In this document: in pieces, positions 22,058-32,832 of the stretch
Layout of the letters: every line of letters starts with the position of its first letter
How positions within the stretch are numbered: position 1 is the first letter of the stretch
From: Pleodorina starrii
Lineage: Eukaryota > Chlorophyta > Chlorophyceae > Chlamydomonadales > Volvocaceae
Assembly: GCA_030267565.1 (NCBI GenBank)
Contig: BRXU01000006.1
Location: 2,964,001-3,028,000 of the forward strand
Reading direction: 5' to 3'
DNA length: 64,000 bases
Made by a program: the position numbers and the translations under genes
Notes under the pieces: generated by a model
The model's input: only the letters and a program-made list of their open reading frames with translations
What the model was told of the DNA's origin: nothing
Database searches by the model: none

Positions 22058-25000
22058 TCAGAGGAAATCGACGGAGCAACTGGGCGCGTCCTCGTCGTCT
22101 GACCCGGCGACATCCATCGCCGCAACGGACGCCGATGTCGCCGCCTGACCCGCGGACGGCGTCGTCGCGCGCACCGGCGCGTGCGACGGAAGCGGCACGA
22201 TGTTGCTGGCGCCGCAGCAGGGCGACAACGTCGGCCCGCCAAAACCCAACGCCGCCGACTGCACGGGGGTGCCGCAGCAGCAACCCGCCGCCGAATCCTC
22301 CGGCGGCGGCGCCGCCGCCGCAGGGCTGTCGGACGAAGCTCTCCCCCGCCGCGGCGACTTCTTGGTTGTGCGCGCCGCGTCCTTCGTGGCCGCGACGTTA
22401 CCGTTGCCGGCCTCGGGAGACGGCGGCCGCGGTGCGGTCATCCAGCGGGCGAACCAGGGGTGTTCCAGCGCCGCGTCGGCTGTGAGGCGGGTGGCGGGGT
22501 TGCGGTCCAGCAGCTGGCTGACCAGATCCCGAGCCTCCCTGGAGATGCCGCGCCACTCGGGGCCGCCGAAGGCGATGGGCGCGCTACACACCGCCAACAT
22601 CACCTGTGAAGGGAGGGTGGAGGTTCAATGCGTGAGGAGTGAGATGGGGCGAAACAACGGCGGCGATGGCAGGTTGCAAAACGGAGGAAGCAGGCAACGA
22701 AACCGAGCGGTAATGGGGGTTTTTCGCCATGGACGGGCGAGGGTGCGAGTTGTGCTGTGCTGACGAGTCCTGAGCACCGTCAAGAGATGTGGTATGGCAA
22801 TAAATGAATGATGAGACAACCCGGTCAAAAGAAACGACGAGGTCAGGCAGACAACTACAGGCAATACAGAGCGATGTGGCAGCGTTCTCGACCCTCCATG
22901 CGCCTTGAGACCGCGGCCTGGGACAATGTATGCGCCGGCCGCACCTGATACGCTGGCAGTGTCTTGTCCAGCTCGTCCCGCTTGCAGTCCCAAAAAGGGT
23001 ACCGGCCACTCAGCAGCAGGTACAACATGACCCCTGAGAGGCGGGTGTGGGAGTGAGGGATTGGTATGCGTGTTCCGTGTATTTGAACGGGGCGCAAGTC
23101 TTTCTGCGAAGGGCTCGCAAGGGTTGCGGTGCTGAAGCCGGTGCGGCGGGGACGCGGGGAGAGACGCGCAGTGGATGGCCGTACCCAGTTGTCGCGAAGG
23201 GGCATTACTTTCACTGAGTTGACCCAACGGTGGTGACGCGGCCGCGCGTGCTTTGGTTCAGGATACGGCGGTAAGACATGATAGCCATTGTGTCGAGTCC
23301 AGCCCCATATCGCCGCCTCGCTCCACTCGCTTTCGTGATCCCTTCCCACCTGCCGCCCACTCATCCACCACGAGACCATAGCTGCTCGTAAACTGCTCCG
23401 GCGCGAAAAATACCGGCGAGCCGGCGCGCTTGGCGCCGCGCATGAGCTCCGTGTACGACAGCGAGCAGCCGAAGTCACAGGCCACCACGCACGGGCACGC
23501 CGACCCGCCCGCCACCTGGTCCTCGAGCCGCAGGTGCCGTACGCCGCCGCCGCTGCTGCTGCTCGGGCCCTCCGCCACCCCCGTCGCCGCCGCGGTGAGC
23601 AGAAAGTTCTGCGGCTTGACGTCCATGAGCGCGAGCCTGTGGTCGTGGCAGTCGCGGATTGCAGACAGCACACACCACATGACGGCCGCGCAGCAGGCCT
23701 CGGGCAGCGGGCCGTCCTGCCAGGGTCAAGGGGTGTATGGGCAAGGCGGGGAAAGGACGGGCCGGATGAAAGTTGGTGGCCGAGTGGATGGCGGGTTGGT
23801 AACCAGAAATGGACAAATGGTACCGTAACCGGTCAGCCAGTGAAGCACACAGGCAGGAAACGCAGCAAGGATGTAAGTGCTTCGGGGGGTTTGGGGCGCG
23901 AGGGCGGGCCTCTCACGGCGCGCAGTTTTGAAATCTGAACATTGTGCCCATATGAGCTCACATGAGCCCTCGCAAGGGCTTAAAGTTGAAGCCCCACACA
24001 CACGCACCTTGAGCGCCTCCGACAAGTCTCCCCCCTGACACAGCTGCTGCACCAGGTACACATTGTGTACGTCCTCGTACAGCCCCAGCAGCTCAGCCAC
24101 GTAGCGACTGTCGCCGCTGAGGGAGCCCCACATGGCCACCTGCAGCGTGCGTGGTGCAGAGAGTGGGGTGGCGGGCCGTGTGGGGCGTGGGTAGGCCCGC
24201 GAAATGGACTGGGGCGCGCGGCGAATAAGGTATTCCTGACGAGGAAGTGTTTATTGGGGGCAATTTGGCAAGTCTTACGACTGTTGCAAAGATACGCGTG
24301 GGGACCAATGCAGATTAATTTGAGGGAAAGGCCGCGGGGCGGTGTGCCTTATTTGATAGTGTGTTTCTGATTTGGTCGACGTTGTATGGTGAGAGGGTCG
24401 AGATGGAGCAGCGCGCTGCGCTGCACCGCACGCAAGGGTGAACCCTTCATGCGTCTTACGGGTCGCCCTTCGCCGGCCGGGCCGGACTGAAATGAAGTCT
24501 TGTTAAACAACACTGACGCCTGCCATGTGGCTGCGGACGTTGGTGTCGGGGCCCGATGAGCTCTCGACGTCACGTGTGGATTTGGCAGCACCCCGGGAAG
24601 GCGACGCGGCGGTCGCCTTCCGACCCATATCAGCGGGGTGCCACAGGAATAGTTTTGCTGCCTGAGCCCGCACCCACGAAGCCATCGCACCCACGAAGCC
24701 ATCGCACCCAGCGTTAAACCAAGTCCGGGCGGAAGCCGGACTGTCCAGTTTTCTGCGCCGGTTTAAACCACCCCGGCTTTCATGGATTCGAAGGATTAGA
24801 CCGAAATCCCTTGCGCAGTGGGCCCCGGGGCGGCACGCGGTGCAACGTGACATAGCGGCCGAGCTCTCACCTCGCGCCGGATGCACTCCAACGACTCTTC
24901 ATGAGAGCGGTCCTCCCGCGACTTGGGGACAACCTTAACGGCGACTTGGTGGGAGGGCTCCTCGCGCGACGCGGCCAGCCAGACGGTCCCGAAGTTGCCC

Positions 25001-25605
25001 TGCGGGGACGGGCAGCCCGGTGCGGCGGTGAAGTGCCCGCTCAAATCTCATGCCCGCCGAACAAGCCAAGTTTGCCACCAAACTGAAACAATGTGCTTTA
25101 TGATAATGGTTACGTCCAACAGGACGAGCTTCAGCACCGGCAAAGGGTTTCAAGGGTAGCAATGACGGGGTACCAACAACCTGCCGATAACTCTCTGCAT
25201 ATACGCCAAAACGGTGCATGGACGCTAAAACGGTGAACGCATCATCCCATTAAGTGCTTTGCAATTGAAGCGTACCCCACTGTCGCCCAAAGACAACCCC
25301 AACCCAAACTCGACACCTGCCTTTCCAATTATCTCCAGAAGCGAATATTGCGCGGCAAAATCCGTCCTGTAGCCGAGCTCACTGCGATATAATGCAACGT
25401 GCCTCTCCGGCGCCGCCACGGCACAGCTCTGAACCTGAAAACCGGCCTTGCGAGCAGACCTGCTAGCACCTCTCCCCCTTCGCGCAGGGCGTGGAGCAGA
25501 CACTGCTGCCCGCACGTGGCGTTTGCATAGAGCGCATACGTTGGCTCGCAGAGTTGAAAGCCGCTCCCGACACGGAGCGCGTGGGAACAAAGCAGACGAA
25601 CGCAT
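22058..25605 (-). CDS. CAMK/CDPK-like Ser/Thr protein kinase without EF-hands, putatively plastid-targeted
   Basis: A 515-residue protein kinase. Exons (minus) are 25605-25321, 24999-24871, 24139-24008, 23716-23350, 23033-22945 and 22603-22058; all phases fit. The first intron uses a GC donor (AAG|GCAGGT), which is required to give the glycine loop GKGNFG (94-99). Lys117 lies in VAVK. The catalytic loop reads LMDVKPQN (Asp214, Asn219), so the usual His-Arg before Asp is replaced. DFG is at 263 and APE at 287, followed by GVMLYLLLSGRYPFWD, a CDPK/CAMK signature. The last 120 residues are low-complexity and contain no calcium-binding loops. The first 70 residues are Arg/Ser/Ala-rich with few acids and a VAA site, like a Chlamydomonas transit peptide (inference). 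An in-frame TGA lies 33 nt before the ATG. No poly(A) signal was seen nearby. Confidence 0.8.
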
Positions 25606-27092
25606 CGACGAAACCCTGCGCCGGTGACAACCAGGTCAAGGTCGATATGAGCCTGAACCCCGAGCAACAAAACAGCATACCTCAGCTGTTTTGGCCACCC
25701 AATTGCTGTCGTGCAGCGGTCCGCGACTTCCCGCTTGACCTAGCTAGGTTTGCCAACGGGCCTCAAGAGCCCAACCCAGCTAGTAGTGTACAAACGGCCG
25801 GCTTTCTGTTGCGGAAGAATGTTAAGAAGCGATAATGTTAACACTTGCTGAAGAGTTGGCCCTGAGTTGGCAGCCTTGACAACCAAAGTCAAGATTCTTC
25901 GTAAGGCAAAGACGCAACGAGTGAATATACCAAATCTGTTTGCAAAACCAAAGTAACTACATGGGGCATCTTCAGTACCGTATATTTCTCATGCTGTGCC
26001 GTAATGCTCGGCCTCGGAACCTGGAGCCAATTTGTGACATTGAGTAAGCGATTGAATTGCTCCAATTTTACAGGCCTTCTCAGTTGGGTATCGTGACCAT
26101 GCTAATCAACATATATCCGCAGAAAGATCTATTATTATTAGGGTGGTTTTGAGGATTTGGACGAGCGTTGCAACACAGCTAGGAAATTAGAAACCCTCAC
26201 GCCTTCCCTGTACCATTTCATCGTCAGATTGGGCATGCTCCGTCGCACCTCAATCCAGGTGCATCCGGCTGCAAGAATCCGGCCGCCTGCGCGCCGTACG
26301 GGGCCGCATCCTCCAGCTGCGGTCGCGCACCGCCGCTTGCTGTGCCATGATGAAATAATTGCGGTCACCTTGGCACACGCTTAACACTGAACTAAACGAA
26401 GGATTTATATGACCGACACCTGTCTGTCAGGGTTGTTTGGCGCGCAAATCGCGAAACCCAGCTGCCAGAGCGGCGACCTATTCGCTTCCTCGTCCTCTCC
26501 GCGGCTGCAGCCAAGCCCCGCCTTTGCCGCGGCTCTGACCCTGACGCCATGTCACGTGTGCAACAAGGGCGCGATTGGTTACCTGGGTGACAATTCCACG
26601 CATTGTCATTACATGCAGGTGGACAGCTCGATGCTGCGCCAGTTGGGTTCGGACCCAGCTGTCCCGCATCCCTCCATGACAACCGTCCGACCCTTACCGC
26701 CTCCCGCCGCGCGACCACAACTGCCGTACAAGTTTTTCTGATACCTCTCTGCAACCTACCGTGTCCACAATACTCACGTCATCGTTCGCCTGCTGGCAGC
26801 TTAGGACAGCTCAGGATAGCTCAGGACAGCTTTCAGCATTAATGCATCCTCCTTACACACACAGACACACACACATCGCACAACAAACCCTAAGGTGCAA
26901 CACACCCTCAGGGACTTCAAGGCCCTCCGGCATCCGCCCCCTGCAGGCCCCCCTGCTGCACCCCAACGCGTGTCCGTATGTCCCGATGCCGAGTCACAAC
27001 GCCAACCAGCTAGCCAGCCAACCAGCCAACCAACCGGCTGGCATCTAGACGCAGACTCAATAGCTGGTACTAGCGTAACGCGGAGAGGTCCA
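25606..27092. other. Intergenic: CAMK-like kinase promoter and NmrA-like 3' UTR
   Basis: Both flanking genes are on the minus strand. The left part (25606-26200) is comparatively AT-rich and should hold the kinase promoter. The right part holds the 3' UTR of the NmrA-like gene with its TGTAA candidate at 26853. A triple AGGACAGCTC-type repetition lies near 26800-26832. No further gene is supported. Confidence 0.5.
26853..26857 (-). terminator. Candidate poly(A) signal TGTAA for the NmrA-like gene
   Basis: TGTAA on the minus strand about 236 nt downstream of the TGA at 27093; a second TGTAA lies further on, near 26610. Confidence 0.5.
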
Positions 27093-30000
27093 TCAGCCTC
27101 GCGGCTGGCCGCCGCCGCTGCCGGCCGCGGCGGTGGTGGCCGCGGCGGTGGTGGTGGTGCTGGCGGCCGCCGCCTCTGTCGTACCCTCCGCGAAGGCGAT
27201 ACCGTCCTCGTACGACCGCGAATGCTCGGCCCATCGTGTAGCTCTCAGGAAGTCTTCGAAGGTCAACATACCGGGGAACTAGAGCGGGCAGATGGGGAGG
27301 GAAGGGGAGGGACGAGGGGGAGGGGGCAGGTTGTACGACGTCAACAGTCAGGGAGAACAGGGGCAGGGACACCTTTACCGACAAGACCCCCATGCGAGAG
27401 CGGAGCAGCGGAGCGGCAGAAGTCGGTGGCGGGGCGTCCCCCCTTCCCCAAAAGGGCGTGTCGGGCGCCCAGCCGGTAAACATCCAGGCCTTTCATCGTG
27501 ACCCCCGGGCCGTACTATGTCGTACTATGTGGTACAATGCCGTACGATGCCGTACCTGCGCCCGGCAGGCCGCCACGTCGCCCGTGAAGCCGCGCTCTGT
27601 CAGGAAGCTGCGGGGGGTGGTGGGGAGGGTGGAGGCAGGTGGGTTGGGGTGGGGTACCACTTACCGGACCGCACCATGCCGTACAAGAATACGGAGGTGT
27701 ATGCGGCAGGCGATGGCACCAACGATACATGTTTCCCCAAAATCCCCCACCCCCCCAAAACCCCCCAGACCCCCCACCAGGCCCCACCGGGAGATTCGGA
27801 ACACGTCTCGAGCCAGGAACCAAAAGGGCCAGGCGGGGGCCCGGTGGTGTCGTACTGGCTGCCCCTGGACCTGCAGGGGGCGGGGCGGGGCGGGGCGGGC
27901 GGAGAGAGGGTGAGGGCATGAGTGCGGGAGTGGCTGGGAGGGGGAGGGAAGCAACACGAACTGCAGCAATGGAACGGAGGGGCGCGGAGAGAGAGGGATG
28001 GGAGGGAGGGAGACAAGGGAAGCAAGGGAAGCAAGAGAGGGATGGAGGGAGGGATGGAGGGAGGGAGTCACTCTCTATCACCTCCACCCCACCCTCCCCC
28101 GCGTGTACCCGCTCCCAACCTGCCCTCCCCTCCTCTCCCCACCTCTCCCCTTCCCCTCCTCCCCTCGTTCTGTCGTTCACTACCTTTGCAAACACCTCGC
28201 ACATCTGCGCAGGGCTCAGCTCATCGCCCGACAGCTCAATCGCCCGCAGACGCAGCCGCCGCCCCGATTGCTGCTGCTGCTGTTTGGTGGTGGTGGTGGC
28301 CGCTTCGCGGCCGGGGGCCCCTTGGTCCCAGGGCACCGAGATGCGGCTGCCGCCGCTGGTGGTGGCGAGGGCGGCCGCCGATTGCTGCCCCACCCCCGAT
28401 ATGAGGCACCCCGCGGCGAGACCCATGTCGCGAGCAGCCACCAGTTGCACCGGCCTGAGAAGGGCGGGAAGGGAAAGGGAGGGGAGGGAGGGAGGGAGGG
28501 AGAGCTGGGAGGGGAAGCAGGGAAGTCGCCGGCCAGGCCAGGCCAAGGCGGGGCATAGGAGTGGAGAATTGGAAAGCGGTGCGCGACGGGCGGATTAGGG
28601 AGGGCAGCCACGTCTGGACGAGCAGCCACCCCGGCCCGCCCAGCCCCAGCCTGCAGTACCGCAACGCGCGCGTCAACCGGAGCTCCGTCCTCCCCATCTC
28701 TTTGCCCTCTTGGTGTTGCCTGTGTTGGTCTGTCATGTGGACGTTCGACGCCACGCACCCCGAAACCCCCGAACTCCCCCCCGCAGCTGCTGTACGGCAC
28801 GTACGGCACCTCACCTGTCGGAGGGTGTGCTCCAGATAAACCTGCCCTTCAGGATGCCCGGCCGCGTGTATCGCTTCCACAACTCCTCCATGAACATACT
28901 GGCCTGGGGGGAGGGAGGGACGGGCGAACATGGAGTTGGCAGAAGGGGGGCAGGGGAGTGCAGGGGGGCAACGTAAGGGGGACATGTGGGCGCCCCCCCA
29001 CACAAAAACACACTCAAACAAACACTTGTCTCGCCTCCTCGTGACTCGCGGCTCGGTGGCCACCCGCTCCCAGCCCGTCGCCGCGCAAAAAGAAGCCCCA
29101 AGATGGGCACACACACACACCGCACACTTATCTCGCCCTCGTGACCCACGGGTCGGTGGCCACCCGCTAAAGCCGTTCCCGACCCCACGCCCAAATCGCC
29201 AAACCCACTCCGCCCCCCTCACCCTCACCCTCAGCGCCACGGTGGGCACCTCCGCCGCCATCACATCCTCAATCCGATGCTTCTGCTCCATCTGGGTGAT
29301 GCCGTACCCGCACCCGCGGCCGCCGCTGCTGTTGTACATGATCAGCCGTACGCCTGCGCCGCCCGGGAAGGCGGGGGAGGGAGGGAGGGGGAGCGTGTCA
29401 GGGTTAGGGGGTAGTACGGCACAAAGTAGCCGGGAAGGGGGGGTTCTGGGGGTTCTGGGGGAAGGTGGGGGAGGGACGCCTTTGCGCCCACCTCGCCCAT
29501 CGCCCGACCCCACCTGGTTTGGGGCCCCTCCCTCTCTCCCAAATGAGGGGCGGGCATCCTACTTACGTCGGTCGCAACACGCCGGGCCCGCGAACGGCTC
29601 TCTTTTGTTGGGGCAAAAGAAACAGATGAAGCAACGTACCAACTCCCAGTAGAGAAGTCAATCAAAGTGAGGGCAGACGGATGCAGCAACGCAGGCGCGG
29701 GCTGGGGCAGAAGAGAACGGCCCGGGACGAGGGAACGCAACGCTGGGGCAGGCCGGGGCAGGCCGGGGCTACCCACCGGCGGCTTTCGCAGCTTCCGCCA
29801 GCTTCCTGGCCCGGATCAGCTCCTGCGGGTCGGCGGTGGAGGCATCCCTGGAGTGTGTGTGAGGGGGGTGGGAGAGGGGGCGGGAGGGGAGGATGTGTAT
29901 GTGAGTGGGAGGGGCGGGAGCAAAGATGAAGACGTGCACCGGCGGTGACAGGAGGCTGTCCGGTGCGAGCACAGCAGCAGCAGCAGCACAGCAGCAGCCA

Positions 30001-31853
30001 CCGCAGCCACCGCAGCAGACGCCACTCGACGGATGCCTTAAGGGGTGCAGGCGACATCGCAACGCAGCGGAGGAGAAGCAAAGCAAGAGAGCCCCGACCA
30101 GTAACCCCCTTTCCACGGCGGCCGTGGGATTGAGAGGGGAACCTAATACCCAACCACCCACCCCGCCACCCCCACAAATAATACAAAATCCTTATTCCTC
30201 ACTCACCCACTCGCTAGCTCGCTCACTTACTTTGACAGCGCGTGGCAGTAGACGGCGGTCACGCCCCGCAGTGCGGGCCCCAAGGTGTATGGCTCGTCCA
30301 GGTCGCCGGCAACCACCTGCGTGCCGTACACTGCCTGAATTGCCGTACAACTATGCCGCGAGTGCGTGCCTGTGTGCGCGCGCGCACAGGTTGGGGAAGG
30401 ACCGACCGACCGACCCACGGGTCACATTCCGAGTCGGAGCCCGGAGCGCGCGGGTGAGCATGCCTTTCCTCCCTTACTGTACACGTCTCGCATTACGGAG
30501 CCCGGTCCGTTCGCCGCCCGGCGGTCTTTGCGTTTCAAGGCGCCCCCACTTGTTTCACACACTCCCTCCCTTCCTCTCTCCCTCACCTGAATGCCTGGCG
30601 GCAGCGCCCGAGCTGCGGCTCCTCCGGGGTTGCGAGTGAGGGCCAGCAGGCTGTGGGCGGTGCGGCCGGGACCCGCCACCGTCAGCAGACCCTGGGGGCC
30701 CCGGGGGCCGAGGAGGTGAAGGTGGGGGGGGGCGGGTGATTGAGAGGGAAAAGCATCAGCAGGAAAGGGGTTGGGGTCGGGGGGCTGGGAGGAAATGCGA
30801 CTACTGAACAACCAACCAACGAGTCCCCCCGCTTCGCGGTGCTCCACCTCCGCTCCCGACTCCCTCCGCGCCGGCCGCCACCAGCGCCCCCTCTCCTCCC
30901 CCCTTCCCTCCCTGCGACATCCCGCAGTCGCTCTCAGACCCGGACCCAGACCGGGGCTACTTCCTCGATGCATTTCCCACCCCTACCCGGAAACACGGCC
31001 ACACCCACACCCACATCCCGGCGCGACGCACCTGCAGCGCGCTCCTGGGGGGGCATCCGGTGTGGTGCGGTTGGTTGGATGGTTGGTTAGTTGGTTGGTT
31101 GACACATGCACAAAGGTGAGGCAGAGACCGCCGGACCGTGGCCGACGGTGGGGACGCGCCGTGATGGGTCCGCAGAGGGGGGATGGGCGATAGGGAAGGG
31201 GCGGAACATACACACACACGCGGGGGAGGGAAAGGGAACAGATGGTCAGGGTATTAGGGTTGCTGGCCGACGCGGCGGGACACACGCAGGGCACTCCGGC
31301 TGGCAGAACAGAAAGCCCTCCGGGCAACCGCTCGGCCAACCACCAACTTCAACTCCAAGAGCAAGATGCGGCGCTCAATGTCCAACTCCCAACCGCCGCA
31401 GCCAACGGCCCAACCACCACCCCACCTGCCCGTGACGCCGGTGATGCCCACCAACAGAATCCTGCCGTCGGCCGGAATCTCCACCATATCGTCGCCGCCG
31501 CCGGCCTCGACGCCAGCGGCGGCAGCGGCCGCCGCCGCCGCCACGGACCCGCGGCTCGCGCCGCGAGGACTTCCCGCTGACACCGACGCCATTGGACCCA
31601 CCATCGGACCCGCGCTCGCCCCCTGACGCCTAGCGGCGGCGGTGCGGCGACCAAGCTCGGACCGGAGGGCGGTGGGGGCGGTGCGGAGGCGGGAGGAGGC
31701 TGTTGTCCGGATTGCGGCACGCTGAGGTACCGGAGGTGGTGCCGCGCCGGGGAGGAGGTGGAGGCGGGGAAGGGATGTGGAGGTGGCGGCAGGTGCGTGG
31801 CGGGTGTTGTCGGTGCTGATGGGGGGCGTTCGCGGCAGTTGCAGCGACGCCAT
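27093..31853 (-). CDS. NmrA-like NAD(P)-binding (atypical SDR) protein
   Basis: A Rossmann-fold protein of the NmrA-like/atypical short-chain dehydrogenase group, which bind NAD(P) as redox sensors or reductases. Eleven exons (minus) in phase give 502 residues: 31853-31426, 31044-31032, 30691-30587, 30316-30231, 29847-29777, 29353-29229, 28903-28815, 28454-28184, 27870-27788, 27607-27556 and 27278-27093. The cofactor loop ILLVGITGVTGR (about 132-143) leads through a 13-nt microexon into LLALTRNP. Then follow VVAGDLDEP, LIMYNSSG, VALRASMFMEELWK and the C-terminal EVFAKVQGQPV, all in the order usual for the family. The N-terminus (MASLQL..., Arg/Ser/Thr/Pro-rich, about 100 residues) may be a transit peptide. 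The frame stays open upstream, so an earlier start is possible. A Gln-rich insert lies near residue 365. No substrate can be assigned. Confidence 0.8.
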
Positions 31854-32832
31854 GTACCGGGTGTGGTGGGAGGGTGGAGGTTTGGCCCGCTGCGGCTGAA
31901 GCTGGGGTGGGCCCTGTTCGCTGCTTCTACGGGTGATGTATGCGGGTATGCGGGTTTCTACGGGTGATGTATGCAGGCGCCCTGAAGCTGGGCCGGACTT
32001 GAGCTGGTTGCGTATAGAGTGCACTGCGTTTGAGTGCGTGTGCGTAAGGATTGAATGAAGAGTAGGAGAGCTTGGAGGTAAAAGATTTGCCAGGGGTCGC
32101 GCGGGGGCTGTATCGCGCGGGGTTCGGGGGAGAGGACGCTGCTGGGAAATGCGTTCACCAGCTTCCGATTGCGCCGTCCGCTGTTTTTTTGCGGCGCTGG
32201 ATTGGGAGTCTGAGGCTGACGCCGCCATTGCGCAACAGCGAGCCCTCCAACACGTTGGGACTTGGGAGGCGCGCAATACCGACGTCGTGTGACGCGGACG
32301 CGAACGCGAACGCAATCGCACGTTGGACGCGCGGCGGGTCCGCGGGACCGCGCCGCAAACGTGCCTTGGACAGACAGGCTTTGGGGCCCGGCGCGCTTGC
32401 ACCTGCGCCAGCCCGCATCAAGTCGCTTCGATTGAGCGAAAAAGCACACCGGTAATGCTGAGAGGCCATCGTCTGAGGAAGCAACACCTCGCAGCGCCTT
32501 GAGATGCTCGGGCGAGGAGAATGTCGCGACGCGAGTCGTCTGGTGGAGAGCGGTCCTACGCACACCCATCGGCGTTTTGAATTTCCGAATTTCAAACCTT
32601 CCCCCCGAAATCCCCGAATCTAACAAAAGGGTAAAGATTATATCCAGGGGCCAGCATGCAGTTCTCTTTGGGATTAGAAGCTGCGGCCCTCCTCCGCCGG
32701 GGGTGGGTGGGTCTCTGTCGGCCGTTCTAGCCCGTCCCGCTCAGGCGCCGCCGTCGCCACTGGTGACCGGCCAAGCCAGCCTTTGACATACGATAACGAC
32801 GACGACGAGGACGAGGATAACGATGCAACGGC
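31854..32832. other. Intergenic: NmrA-like promoter and MOC1 3' UTR
   Basis: Both neighbours are on the minus strand. The segment must contain the MOC1 3' UTR (right) and the NmrA-like 5' region (left). A 17-bp TACGGGTGATGTATGCG-type duplication lies near 31929-31973. No TGTAA was seen on the minus strand here. No additional gene is supported. Confidence 0.5.
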
